Shown here: positions 11,712 through 25,168 of the stretch, piece after piece | Layout of the letters: the number at the start of each line of letters is the position of its first letter | Position numbering within the stretch: position 1 is the stretch's first letter | Source of the DNA: Orthonyx spaldingii | Lineage: Eukaryota; Chordata; Aves; Passeriformes; Orthonychidae | Direction: 5' to 3' | DNA length: 64,000 nucleotides | NCBI GenBank assembly: GCA_013397795.1 | Contig: VZTJ01003574.1 | Coordinates: 3,919,615-3,983,614, forward strand | The notes under the pieces: model-generated | What the model was told of the DNA's origin: nothing | The model's input: only the letters and a program-made list of their open reading frames with translations | Databases searched by the model: none | Position numbers and translations under genes: made by a program

Positions 11712-11747
11712 ATTGAGGTAAATTCTTAAGTTTCTATTTACCTCAAT
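11712..11747. repeat. perfect inverted repeat, 12-bp arms, 12-nt loop
   Basis: ATTGAGGTAAAT (11712-11723) and its exact reverse complement ATTTACCTCAAT (11736-11747) flank a 12-nt loop. It is the joint second-longest perfect dyad, after the 13-bp one near 34 kb, among those I found by eye. The stem stops at 12 bp on both sides, which is short for a microRNA precursor even though the 5' arm contains the let-7-like word TGAGGTA. Confidence 0.8.
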
Positions 11748-14700
11748 TACCTGGGCAGCAAAGTACCAATTTCAGTTATAGTTGATCTAATGTCAAATAA
11801 TAATAATAAATAGTTTATAATTAGTTGCAACAGAAGCATTTTGTTCTCTTACGGAAGGGAAAAACTTCTTCATACAACTGTGAAGACATTTAAAGCTTGC
11901 CAGTGAGAATCTTTAAAAATGGAGAGTGAATACAAACTGCCTGGATGTAAATAACAATTCATATTTCCTTCCTTTTTCCAAACCATTTATATCTTTGCAA
12001 AAGATAGTCTTAATTTAAATACTATGTAAACAGGGATAGGAGTACTTTATAGCATATTATTGTAGATATATTCTGCCTAACAACTAACTAAAAATCATCT
12101 TCCTCCTGATAATGCATTAAAATAAAATTGTGTAGAAATGATTAGAAAAGGGAATAAAATGGCTCCAGTTCAATCCCCAAAGTAGCTTAAATTAAACAAT
12201 GGAGTTTTTTGGAGGAAATCAGCCTGATTTTTTGTATGAACTAGGAAATGATGACCATCAAAAGACTATTAAAAATTATCTTCTGGACTGTTTCCTTGAA
12301 AGAAGGAATGCTTTCATTTTACTGGGTTTTTTATGAGTCTCTATCTCCCTCAGTGAAAAAAAAAGCAACAAAAAAGCTCCCCAAAACCCCCAAAACATTT
12401 CCTCATGTTTACTTAAAGTCTTCTGCCACTTAATATGTAAATCTAGTGGATGCTATTTTTATCATGCACTACATTTTATTTATATGACGAGTTGTTAACA
12501 TCTATTTCCCTTTTTTTATGAGGGCATACGTACAATCTTGCACCTTAAGGAGCTCATTCTCATGCATTAGAAATGAGTTTGTGCTATATACATAATTTTT
12601 CTCATTCATGAAACTTACATTCAGTACTTTCAAGTTTCTGTAATTCATTCAAGGCAACCCTGCCACATGAAGTACCAAAAAGGGAACAATTAATCCACAA
12701 GAGTAAATAAATCTACAAACCTCATCTAAAACTCCAGATTTTCATTGTGTAGCAGAAATTGGTATTTAAAAGGAATAGTATCAAGGAAGTGTTTGCTTAC
12801 AATGACAGCTATAATATAGTTGTAATAATTTTACTTTTTTAAGATACCCTATTTCAGGAAAAAGCCTTTTAAGTCTCAACATATTTTTGATGTCAGTTGT
12901 ACCAGAGTCATGCTTTTCCTCTGTTATTGCTCCTACTATGAGATCCAAATGCATTATTAGAAACCAAGCAAAATACTGCACTTAGGTATTTCACTGTGTC
13001 CCTTGTTCTAATTTAAAAGGATGGAAAGCCATGGGTAGGAGTAGAAGACAGGCAGATGTGACTACATGAAAAGATAACGCCTCAGGTCTGCTCCCAGAAG
13101 ATAGCACCAGCAATGGTCTTTTCTTAAGTAAAACTGTCCTACTTCCTTTCTAGTGGAAAATTCCAACAATTACTAACAGAAAATTCCAGGAAGATTAATC
13201 TTGTAAATGTTGCTGAAATGCTTTAACATATCAAAAAATGAAATGATGATGAGATTAGAGATATTAACAGAGCTTCAAGCTTTGTCAGGTTCTCAGCTGA
13301 AAGCCATTTTAATCATTAATTGAAAATTAGTAAACTTGGAACAGAAAGTATCTACTTGAATGTTATTTAACATATTTTGTCATTTTAAATATAGCAAGAC
13401 TGTTCTCAGTCTGTTGTGATATTGCAAAGGAAAATAACACAGTAAATCCTTTTGTATGAATGTGTGAGGAATCAGTTTTAAGCCCTATTAACTCACTGGC
13501 AACTCCATGAAGTCTGGTTGTCTTTCTCCATCCACTGGCTACAATGACCCAGTGCCTGCGTATTTGAGGGTCTTTTTCTCTCCTCCATTTCTCCATTGTT
13601 TTTATGTGGCTGTCAAGTTCTAGATTCTATAAAACCTGTCTACTCATTGCTTTGGAGAAGCCCAAAAGCATTTGTTCCATAACCATGATTAAGAGCGGAG
13701 TCAAAAATCGCATTGAGATCAAGTAGAAATCAGTATTTCAGTTTGGATACAGGCTTTTAGCATTCTTTTCTCATAGGGGTTAATGCAGCACTCAAGTGAT
13801 CAAGGACGATGTCAACTTTGTGACCTTTCATGGCTTAGACAGAAAGAAATGTTCTGCTCCTTCAGCCTGAGACATCTTTGCTTTGTGATATTATAGCAAA
13901 TGTAAAATCTGGAAAAGAAAGCAAAGAATCGTTGAATCGTTTGAACTTTATCCTTCCCTTTGGGCGTGTCTTTGAGTCTGAACAGCATTTGCTTCCGTAA
14001 TTATCTGAAATAGCTATATGCTATGGTAGGTACATGCAAAACCAGAAGCACTAATTCCTCACTAAATCAAGTCAAATGGAAACCAAAATCCCACCTAAAG
14101 TTTCCTCATTTTCTAGAATCAAATCCAGCTAGAGAATCTGGGATAAAAATACCTCTGTATCCAGTTACCTTGTTAGTTATTCTGCAGCCTTTCTTTTTCT
14201 GGGCGAGTAGCAGGGAATGGAACTTCATCTGTCTGTCTCCTATTATTCTGAGGGCTCTGGGTAGAATTAATTCTGTATGGCACAGAGATATTTTCTTTAT
14301 GCTTGCAAACCATTACAACAAGGCAGAGATTTAAGATGGTTTCTATCACTGCTAAGACTTCAAGTAGGGCGAATATGAAGCATAACTGCAATAACATCTT
14401 TATTCCAACTGCTAAATGATAATGATGTAGAAAGACCTAACAGCCAATGCTGCCCGTGTCTGAATGGAACTATTGAAATTACAATATAAATTGTTCCATG
14501 ACGTTTAAGTGTTTATACCTGCTCTTACATCTGTTTTATAGGAAAAATTTCACATTCTGGCAGGTCTCTGGATCTCTATATACAGTACTTAAAATTATAA
14601 TTGAATCCAGAGAGCAGCACCTTAAAATTTGCTGGATTTAGATTTGATTTCATAATAGAATACTAGATTTGCAGACAATAATAATCAGTTGATAGCTCCT

Positions 14701-14770
14701 TAGTTATGTATGACTTTCATGCATACTTTTACTGGATCAATATTTATAGTACATTTAATAATATATGGTG

Positions 14771-14788
14771 TTCTTAAATATTTAAGAA
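14771..14788. repeat. 18-bp perfect palindrome without spacer
   Basis: TTCTTAAAT (14771-14779) is followed directly by its reverse complement ATTTAAGAA (14780-14788). All bases but four are A or T, so a chance origin in AT-rich intron is quite possible. Confidence 0.75.
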
Positions 14789-14903
14789 AGACTTGGTGCT
14801 TCCTGGTGAGAATTGGTCATTTGGTCACTAAAACCCTTTATTTCAGTCCACTCATTTATATTAGAGATCTATGAAATAAGTATTTACCTTTAATGGCTCT
14901 GCC

Positions 14904-14923
14904 TTTTTTTTTTTTTTTTTTTT
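14904..14923 (+). repeat. poly(T) homopolymer, 20 nt, followed by a cryptic acceptor-like AG
   Basis: Twenty T, then CTTTTCTAG ending at 14932. It resembles a very strong 3' splice site, but the following sequence meets a stop codon quickly and has no convincing donor nearby. It is best read as a simple repeat. Confidence 0.85.
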
Positions 14924-15178
14924 CTTTTCTAGAAACCTATTTAGTGAGTTTATTTAGTGTTCCACAATCTATCGTGTTCAACTGCTGTATGTATGAAATA
15001 AATGTCTGAGCTTTGGGTATGTGTAAAATTCCCCAAACATTTAGATTCTGCCATAGGACAGGATAGGAGGCTTTCCTTACCCTCCTTTAGCAAAAGAAGA
15101 CTAAAAAATGGCATGTTTTCATTTTCTTTGTCTGAAAACTACCCTAAATAAATCACTGGCTGCTGTGAAAACAGGCTA

Positions 15179-15401
15179 CGAGGGAAGGCTGCGTCGTAAC
15201 AACGCGGGGTGGCAAATCATCGTTCTCTTAATGTCTGCCATCCACAGGGTTAGAAACCTTTCTGCAAATCCTTAACCAAGTCTGTAGCTTGGGAACGTGG
15301 CGATGTTGGCAACGTGGAACATTCGTAAAGCAAATTGGATGTCTCGTGTGCAGTCCTGTCTGGATGTTATTAAACCAATTTTTTTTCTGGAAAGTCTGAC
15401 G
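15179..15401. promoter_or_regulatory. CpG cluster in CpG-poor intron
   Basis: Twelve CpG dinucleotides occur in 223 bp, while the neighbouring intron has long stretches with few or none. The word AACGTGG appears twice (15295-15301 with its last base wrapping to the next CpG, and 15312-15318). CpG retention suggests a stretch that is unmethylated in the germ line, such as an enhancer or cryptic promoter, or a recently inserted sequence that has not yet decayed. No TATA box or coding exon could be tied to it. Confidence 0.35.
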
Positions 15402-18400
15402 TACTTTGGAGGGAGATGTCATTTCTGCTACACAAACCTGGTGCTTTATTACTGGTTATCTTAAGAACAAAAGAAAGTCCAGACACTTTATAGGCCTTTC
15501 AAGCTATGACATAACCTACATTAATTACTTATCTTTTTAGGCACTCCGGTAGGATGATGAAAGGTGGGGTATGAGATCAAACAGAAGTTTTTGATTTCAG
15601 GATAAAGAGAAACAACTCCTCACAGCTAGATTCCTGCCCCAAGTGTGATTTCATTTTGAGAAAATAGTTTAAAAAGGATTTTATTTTGCCTTATTACTTC
15701 TCCTCTTAGAGAGAAAAACAGCCTAGTAGGTCCTGTTTCAGTGAGTATTTTTTTGGTCAAAACGACCATATAATGATTTCTACAAATTTGTCCCTAGTAT
15801 TTTTAGTTGAATTCTTTAATATGGCACTCAAAGCAGTTAAGACCTCTTTTTCAGTCCATTGTCAATTTAATTTGCCATGAAGAAACTTATCCTGCAGTGT
15901 TTACACTGAAAAAATTGAGAGATGTTTTTTGTGAAGATAAGGGTAATTAAATGTTATCCTCAGGGTATATGGGGATTGCCAAAGGAAGGATTACTGCCTC
16001 TTGTACACAATCATTTGGTTGGCTAAAATCATGGAGGGGCTAATGTTTTCTGAATGTTTGAAGAATTTTAGATGGATTGATAATTTATACACAATGCAAA
16101 TGCATATTCAAAGTACCCTTACCATGCTAATGTTTGCCATATAATCAGAAATAAATACAAATGTAAATTAGCCATGAGTCATACAGAACACCTTACAGAC
16201 AAGGGGCAGTGTAAATGGAGAATAATTCACAATCTGAAATAGATTGTCCCAAGTGCTCTTTGGGAACTCATGAGTATCAATAACAAAAAAAAAACCTTAA
16301 CTTTTATGTGGTATTTAGACAGAGAGAGATCCAAAATTTGAGATAAAATAGGTGTCCATATAGTGTGCCTAGGTGACCAGAAGTAATCACCATTTGCATC
16401 TGGCATGAAACTCCTTGTCACTGAAATATATGGCTGATGGCCATTATTAACAAGAGAAACCAAAATTGAATAAGTAAATATCATAATAAGAAGCTGATAT
16501 ATTGTGGATTCAGTTTACTAAAAAAAACCAAACCTAAACAACCAAACATTCTCCTGATATTTTATGTGCTGTAAGGTCTTAGTTTTTAAAAACGAAGTTA
16601 TTATGCCAGAAGCAAGATGGTTAAAGCAGGCATGGTAATTGCACAAATATGCCTATTTTGTTCTGTGGACTAGGTCTATTCTTGAGGTAATATTTTTTGT
16701 GAAGAATTATGTCATCTGCTGAAGGAAATGGTGAGATCATTTATTCCTTGAAGTTCTTCAGCAGCATAATAAAAGCTGAATTTTCGTTTGTGTGGTTTAA
16801 ACTGAGCAACGCTGCAGTTATCCTAAAAGCCGGGGTTCAGTTGATAGACTGTTTTAAATTACTTCTCTTTACAATGCATGCATCTTCTTAAACACTACAG
16901 ACAGAAAAGAGATGTTGAAGGCTGTCAGAGCTGTTCTATTTTGAAAGAGTATGAACAGACTCTGTAAAATATCAGGAATGTATATTGTTAATTGTGTGAC
17001 CCACCACCAAAAAGGTGACCATAGCTGCATATACAAAACCCGTTTGGTTGCATTTGACAATAAAGGGATAATACAGTACTCCAAAAAATTATTTTGGATT
17101 AATATAATTTAAAAAATAAATATAGATAGCAAAAAAAGGTTATGTTGGATTGAAAGTCTTCTTAAATTACCTGTTTAAATTTTACCTTTTAGAAAGAGTT
17201 GAAATAATGTTATTTTATATTAAATGTTACATTACAGGCGAGAGTCATGGTAAAAGCTCAGTTAGTACAAGAGATAAAACTGGAGTTATGTCCACTCATC
17301 TCTGGTTCCTTCACTAATAGCCTGAAATTAGGATATAATAAATCTACAGTCTTGCTTAATAAGTACTTTCTGATCTGTAGAGCACAAGTTACTGAGTGAA
17401 AACTTTTCACTGACTTTACAAACAGGGAAGAATGAAAAATTCACAGGTATTTTGGAGTAAGTTTTAAAAAACTGTACTTATGATATTTTAGGCCTATTAT
17501 AAGCCTATTTTTTTAAATGTAAGATTAAGCTTGAATCAAAAAGGGTATTGTGTAGTGGACAAGCACTTTAATAGGATTAAGGGAATTTTTGTGACTAAGA
17601 GGAATGGCCTCAGTTTGATGCAGAAGTACAAGTAGAGGAGGCAGGGCAATTGTGATGCTTAAACAGGAAAATGGGTTATTGCATCTTTTCCTAACCAACA
17701 GGTCAGGTTCATTGCTGCTTCTGGTGAGGTATGGCAATTCCAACAGCCTGTAAGCAATTGGCAAGTACCCTGGAAAACTATGGACCACACAAAAAAAGAA
17801 CTGTTTTCAGACATTTTCATCTGACTTCTGAAATATGTTTCTACCTAGTTTGTACGAAACATTTTTAGTTCAGTCCTGTATCGTTTTTCCCTTAATGAAA
17901 TCTTCATACACTCCTATTTTCTATAACTCTCCCTGTATTAAAATAAGCCATAGCGTGTTGTTTCGTTACACAGGGAAACTTTAACTCCTGTTGGATATTT
18001 ACATTAAGTTGAGAAGGTTGGTAAATTGCATGTTTAAATATCAAATCTCAGGAGATGTTTGGAAAGGGAACGTTACAAAGAGAGGAAGTTAAATGTTTGG
18101 TGTAGTATTCTCTTGCTGGCATCCCATTACATACAGCAAATGGTATTTCTTGCTCATTTCGCTCTGAGAGGCCAAATTCTCCTGGTTTGGAAGTACAACA
18201 GACGTTGTTTATATGAAATTATTATTCATATATACCATTTTCCCAGAGTGCCTCTGTTATCCTCCGTGGTGTCTGGCTGTAGAACAATCCCTCAATGCAT
18301 GCACACATATCAAGGCAGTAGGAAGGATTCATTCCATGCAGGGGCTCATATATGTCTAGTTTAGTATTCATTTCAGTGAAATGCTTACATATGTGAGTTA

Positions 18401-21400
18401 TTACATCCCTGCTAACCAAAGCAATGGATTCAGGCATACATTAAAGCGCTTTACTGAATTAAGAACTAAACAAGTTATCCAAACAATCCCATCTTTAGAA
18501 CTCTGTTGTGGGTCTGCTGATCCTTTCTGAGCGGCTGAATCTTTAACTTTGTTAGTGGTTATGCATTTTATAGAATACCCATTTAGAGAGCACTGTTTGT
18601 TTATCTCACTGTATTTATACCTACTTTTTCTAAACTGGCATAACAGCATTAACTGCGTTCTGAGACTTGTGCAAAACATGGCAGCCTCTGTAGACTTAAC
18701 TTTTGTGTTCTGTTCCCATGTGCAGACATCTGCTGCAAAACTGATAAAAACCTATTCTCTTCTATGAGGTTCTAAATTCCATCATCCCATAATCCTCTCT
18801 AGTACCCTTACCAAAACTGTCTCTGTGCAGAACTGACAGAATGGGATTTGCACATCTGAATAAATATGTTCTCTTTCTGTGGGATGTCGTTTGTGCTCTG
18901 ACTTCTGTTAAGATTTCAGTACAGTCACAGGGGTTTCCCCTTACGAGTTCTTGAAAGCTTTTTGCTGGATTTTAACACTGAAGCTGAGTTTAGTACATTG
19001 TTAGAAGACAGAAGTCTTTATTCTGCCATCTTACGTCATTAGACATATCTTGAAAAAACATGAAGGATTTTGAATCACCCGGGACTTGTTACTGAAGAAG
19101 GTTTTAAAATCCATTGTAGTAGTAAAGTGTATATGCCACTGAGTGCTGTTCAGCATGTTATTATGAAAATAGGAGCAGCTATAAATATTTATAAAACATT
19201 TTGAAATATGTGTTATATGGAGGTTCATGAAATAGAACACCTACAGAGCCTGGACAATGCAAGACAGAAGCCACTTAGGGTTCTCTTTTGTGGAAAATAA
19301 TTTCTCTCTCAAATTGTACAGTCAAGAAACTTAGTTCTTATGCTTCAATAGGATCTGGAAATATACAGCAAATTCGGGTAACATTTTTATGTTCACATCA
19401 CCTATTTTAAAAATAAGTAGAAACAAGTTATCCCTGTGTGAGGCATTGCGACAAACATCCTTAGAAAGATGACAGTTCTCTGTTGTCATGATGCCTAAAG
19501 GAAGATTTGGAAGTTTGCATGAATGGAGACAACACAAAAATCAGCTGGGCAAGCTCCTGGGTAATCATCTTGGCAAGATTAAAATATAATGGAATTGTAA
19601 AATAAAGTAATTTTTCTAAGCATTCTCAATCAAATAGTTCAATATTTCGGCCTCTGAGGAAGGAGAATTCTTTGGGTTTTTAATAATGTCTAGGGTAGTA
19701 TCAGATATTGTCTGTTTCTGTGCTTTTTAGCTGATTTAATAATACAAGATCATAATACAACCATGAAGAAGGTTTCCTAAGTATAAAAAGCAAAAGATAG
19801 AACAATATTGGCCTTTCAATGAATCATATTTCAGTCGAAATCTTTGCCTATTGCTAAAAAAATCCTAGGCAGTTTTCCAACTTTATTAACTTAATCTCCA
19901 AGAGTGAAATTAACTGAGTATACATTTATTTAGTTTGCTCTTACTATGAAAAAGAAATGGCTGAATTTTTCATAAAATGAGAATTTTGTCTAAATACTGA
20001 AACATCTGTGGTAGGGATGGGTGAAAACTGTAAACATTTGCTTTGGCTAAGTTTGCATCACACTGAGGGGGTGAGTTTTCATAAAATATTCATCCTATCA
20101 AGTTTTACAGTCACAAAAAGTCATGGAACATGAATTTCTTCCTGTGTGCAAAAGCGCCTCTGGTCAGATTATCTTTCTGTCCATCCATTTCTTGTCACTT
20201 GCAATTGAAAAACAGTCCCTCAGCAGTGCCCAGTTTGTGGGAGCACCACAAGGAACCTTTTTGGCAATTTTGAGTGGGAACCACAGAATCTGACTAGGGA
20301 ATACGGATAGCCTGATATACCCATTGTTTTCTGGTGTAGAATTTGAGTCTGATCTTACGGTTTGTATTTTTCTGGAAAGGTATAAACAGCCCGCCTTCCA
20401 GAAATTATTCTGGGCTTTTACTGAGACCAAGTTCTTCTCATTCTCCCTCTGCCTCTGTTCCTGTGCTGTGGTGCCAGCCCTGCTTGCTTTTGTTCTGTGC
20501 CGTGTTGGGCACAGAGCAGCAGCAGGATCATACCTTGTGATGCTGGCAGGGAATCACGAGGACAGAAACGTGTCTCCTCACAGCTTTGGTGGGTTCTACT
20601 CACCAGAGGTGTTCAGAGTGCTTTCACTACAGTGTTTCTGTCTCTGCTGAGCCCATATTTGGGTCATTCATGATCTGAGCTGGGTGTGCCTTGCCTTGCC
20701 AGCAGATCTGTGCTCTTGGCTGTGCTGTCCCAGGAAGCCTGGCACGTGGGCAGCACACACTGCCTGAGATTTGATCAATACATCAATGCTGTGTGTTCAG
20801 CGCCCCTGAAAATACTTTTTTAAAATAGCTCTAAGTAGAGATCAATAGTAGTTTTCTTTTCTCTTTGTCTCCTATGCAGGGGGCAGTATTTGACAAGAGA
20901 AAACATCCCGTTTGCTGCCTTGTGAAATAAATTTTCCTTTTCTTTGCTGGAGGTAGTTTATAGCACTGTCTTGTGTGTTATTCAGTATAATCCTGTCAAA
21001 GTGGGAGTTATGCTCTATTCTGGGGCTATGCCCCTGACTTGTCATGGATTCCATGATGAGGAGTACCCACAGTATTTATGTAGCACATGGAACCGTTTAG
21101 AATGTTTTTGGAAAGGGTGACAGAACTTAGTCCATAAGGGAAATTTAGCAGTATTGCTTACAAATGGTTGTAACAAAAATTATATAATTCTAATAACTAT
21201 GGTGGTAATTTTTAAAATGTGTTTTGATGCATATAAGGAACCCAACCCAAATTTGTAGAAAATATTCAAATGTGTATGCAAACAGCTTGAGGAAACTGTG
21301 AATACAGAGGTTTTAGCATCATATCTGATAGTACTGAATTTTTGGCTAAAAATTTTACTGGCTGACTAAGTACATTTTGACATATGGCACCCCATTTTGA

Positions 21401-24400
21401 AACAAACTGTTTTATTTAGGCTGACCTAAATTCTCCTTAAAAGGCCATGCATGGAAACTAGAGATGAGCCAGACATCTGAGGATGCCTTTGTGGTACGTC
21501 ACGTTTGTGCCATTTCAGACAGAAAAATGCACTTGGCTTTGAATTTGTGTGCAGCAAGCAATAATTAATAAGCTATAGGATCAATATAATTGGTTGCTTC
21601 CCTATGGTTTTAACAGTGCTATATGCAATAACCAGTTGTATGCAAAGGTGAATATCAAAATGAAGTCTTTGAGTGTGATCTTCTTGCATTAGCAGCAGGA
21701 AATAAGAAATAAAATTTTCAGAATCACAGTTAGGTTCACAACAAAATCCTCACATACCTTTCCCAAGTTAGTAGACGTGGCTAGACTGAGGTCAGGCCAT
21801 TTTCGGTCACGTAGCAGCAAGGATGTATGGAATGTCTTTTCATCCCCCTGCGCCTTCACAGCCTTCACAAAAGTAGCTCAAAATTGTGTCTCTTCTCCCA
21901 GGCAAGCAGATGACAGTCATTAATCACTGGCAACCAGTCAGAACATACTTCTCAGTTGACAAATATTGAACCTTTAAGGGCATTAGCAAATTCCTTTCCT
22001 GAATCCCTCCATCAAGCTCCTGAATCCACCGAGGGAGCTCTGGAAAGGACTGTGCCACTCTGCGCCAGAGCAACTTTCAGATGTGCTCTGCCAGAGACTG
22101 GCTTCCATAACCACTAAGAATTACCTTTAAGGATGACTGGTTAGCAGGGGTGGACAGGATTTGTGCACAGTGTAAACCACCAGGAACTCCCGGGAAAAGG
22201 AGAGGAAGTCAGCAGAGAAATGTTCATGTTGTGTAAATAACCAAAGCTGCTTTTGCTGAGGAGGGGTAAAAAAGGTTGAACCTGAGCTCGGCTCTAAGGG
22301 TTGGTGATGTTTCCATCTCCCATGGATTTTTAAATCTTCATTTCCTTTAGATAACGGTCCATCATTTAGTGAGAAATAGATGAGTAAACACCTGGTTTAG
22401 TTATGGTTTAGTTTGCTGCTTTTTAAATGATGGAACATTTATTATCCACAAGGGAATATTAATGTAAAGCAAGCCACATAGGTATGTTATAAATGCTACT
22501 AATTAACTTCATGTTTTTCTACTAATGTACAGATTTAGCCTTTCCGAAAGAAAGCGGCTCAACAAAAAATGTGTCTTTTCCTCCTTTCTCCAAAGTGACT
22601 TATTAATGGGTTGTTGAGTGGCAAAAGAACCTGGTGTTGACTCCCACATTAATATTTAATCAAGTGTTAACAGCACTACAGTATCTACATGATCCAGAGC
22701 TACTCACAGGAGTTGTGCCAGTACAAAGTGTACTTGCCCTCTGAGTGAGACTGGATTATGAAATTAAGAGCATGGGCAAGATTACCATGCCTTCATAAGC
22801 AGGTGTCTTTGTACTTTTATTTTTCTCAATTAATTTTGCTGATTTAATAGTAAAAAGTTCTATGTGGGTTTAATTGTCTGTGCAGGACTGCTCAGATTGT
22901 GATATATTTCCCTCTAGGAAAGCTTATATTGTAGCATAGCTTCTTGCAAAAAATTTTCTGAAACAACATTCTGAAAAGACATTTTTAAAAATTAGTCTAT
23001 GCTGTGCATGTATGTCTCTGAGTTTTGGAAGAGGTACATGAAAAATTAATAAGATTTTAGAAGGAACTTTTGTAAAACAGTGTAATTTTATAGCTAGATG
23101 TTTTCATTTATTCTCTAATGTGTTGATTGAATGTAAACATAATGTGTTGCCTTCTTTCTGAATGTGCAGAAGAGTCTTTACTATGGGTGCAGATTTGGAC
23201 ACAGTTTTAAGTTGTGCCGTGTTTTTGTTGTTTTGGGTTTCGTTATTACTGTTAGGGTTTTTTGTTTTGGTTGTTGTTTGCTTCATTGATTTTTTTTTTA
23301 ACCATCTGAGGGATCTGTAACTGATAGAAACACAGAATCCTAAGGGCTGAACAGTGAAAGCCTCTCCAACTCCTCGTGCCCATTTTAGAAGCCCTTTGTC
23401 AATAGAATATTAAATTATTCCTGTATTGCTGAAGTGCTCTTTACATGCTCTCAGTTTGGATTAAGTAGGTGATGTATTCTGTTCAAATAATGCCTGCACT
23501 TCGTGGCAGACACACACAAGCTGTTCTAGTGTTTCTTTGGCACTTGTTTGTTGTCATAAACAGTTGTAATATTTTAGAGGTGTTGTACTGTGTTAATTAC
23601 CAAAGTAGACAAGATCCATGATACAAATAAAAATGTGAGAGAATCTGGACTGCCTAACAAAATGAAGGGCTTAAAAAAATCTAGAACATTCTAAAGTTGG
23701 ACAGGGAATTGTCTCCCTTCAAGGTAACTTGAGTCTCAAGTTTCTTTATCCTATGATTTATAAGTCTGAATCATAACCTCACCCTTAAATAGAATCTGAG
23801 AGATGCTAATATTTTATTGCATTTATCAACTCCACCGCATGTCACCTGTCAGCACTGTACAAATTTCAGGAAAAAAATGAAAGAAATTCTTTTATGTAAA
23901 CATGTCATTGGCAAGTCTCTTACGATTTTTTTCCTATAACTGCCACAGTCGGTGCTGCTTGTATGACAGAAGCTGTTAATAAATTAGGCCCCAAGCCTCT
24001 TGATGGCAGTGTATTTCCTTCTTGAGTTCATAGGCTTTACAGAACATTTATGTCTCATTACAGCCAGTACAGCAGTTTATGCCCTAATAAATCAAGGGAG
24101 CTTTGCAGAGATGATCTTGACAGTAATGAATCTTTCTGTTGGCATTTCCACTTCACAGGCACAAATAATGAAGCAAAACTGCCCCATCTGGCCACTCAGT
24201 AAGAGTCAAATCACAGTGGGAAACTGTTTTCTCAAGCATGACAAAGGTCACTGTGTGCGGCAGGAGTGAGCGATAGCAGGTTGTGCTGTGAGTGACAGTG
24301 TAGAATGAAGCCATTTGTGAGCTTTTATCATTATAATTACATTTATTAGCCGTGCTGCCAAGATTCAGCCCGCCCTTCTACCAAGTCTGTGTGCTCTTGC

Positions 24401-25121
24401 ACCAAAAGCTGCCTTAACTGATTTCTGCAGCTCATTGGGAGAGCTGTTGGTTGGTTATTTCACAGGAATTGATTTCATCAGCTCAATCAGCCAGTGAAGT
24501 GGTATTATTCTCTCACAGGAATATTTTTTTTTTTAAATTTCTGAAAATGTACTGCTTTAAAAGAGCAGAAACTGCCAAAATATGCTGTGTACTAATTGTA
24601 AATGAATAGGTATAGCGGGTTCAGTCTGCTTCAGGAACATATGGAAGAAATGCAGGAATTGTCATCCCAGACTGGCCGGTGGGTCCACTGAGCCTTCTGT
24701 GTAGCCTTTGGCAGTTTGTGAGCAGGTGATCTTCCCACCTGTTCTAAAATCCTCACTTCTTGGGTCTGACATTATTGTTATTCTATTCATTTGTTAATAA
24801 AGTCCTTGCAGCACAGAGCTTGGATATACACCAAGAATCCTTGAAGATTTTTTTCAGTTCCCTTCACAGAGCACTATTCCCATTCTGGTTTTCCATAGCT
24901 CAACATGGAACAGTATTCCCCAGCGTCTCTATTTTAAAGCATATTTCTCTCATTTTGATCTTTTCCTGCTTGATAACACTGTTGGGTCTGATTTCTTCCT
25001 TTGGTAAGGTAAAGTACCTTCTCCTGGCTTAGTTTGGGGTTTTAACACTACATCAAACACTGAACTGAAAATAGGGTCTGTCAGATAGCAGTTTGTGGCT
25101 GCTTTAATTTTTTTTTTTTTT

Positions 25122-25168
25122 NNNNNNNNNNNNNNNNNNNNNNNNNNNNNNNNNNNNNNNNNNNNNNN
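25122..25168. other. assembly gap, 47 N
   Basis: Forty-seven undetermined bases directly after a 14-nt T run (25108-25121). The position suggests the assembly broke at a homopolymer or low-complexity stretch; the true length of missing sequence is unknown. Confidence 0.99.

Larger units (their letters stand above)
9782..25121 (+). other. CACNA2D3: CACNA2D3 long intron, first part (to the assembly gap)
   Basis: First 15.3 kb of a 49.6-kb intron. Marked items are a 13-nt A run (9910-9922), an inverted repeat (11712-11747), an 18-bp palindrome (14771-14788), a 20-nt T run (14904-14923) and a CpG cluster (15179-15401). Around 23215-23290 the + strand is GT-rich and low in complexity. The stretch 24290-24520 is less AT-biased and reads like unique, possibly constrained DNA. 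A 14-nt T run (25108-25121) ends at the gap. No coding exon, RNA gene or full mobile element was recognised. Confidence 0.85.

Noticed and set aside
11700..11760. let-7-like microRNA precursor
   Set aside because: The stem is 12 bp, about half the minimum for a Drosha/Dicer substrate, and the let-7 match ends after seven bases.
12374..12396. CCCCAAAA-type repeat resembling a ciliate telomere
   Set aside because: Only two imperfect units within an A/C-rich low-complexity stretch. Vertebrate telomeres use TTAGGG; this is chance.
14904..14960. T20 plus CTTTTCTAG as an alternative exon acceptor
   Set aside because: Downstream frames close quickly and there is no good donor within a normal exon length.
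23320..23410. Possible antisense CR1 tail (ACACAGAATCCTAAGGG and CTCCAACTC words)
   Set aside because: Two short words match, but the spacing and the intervening sequence do not fit the CR1 end well enough to annotate.
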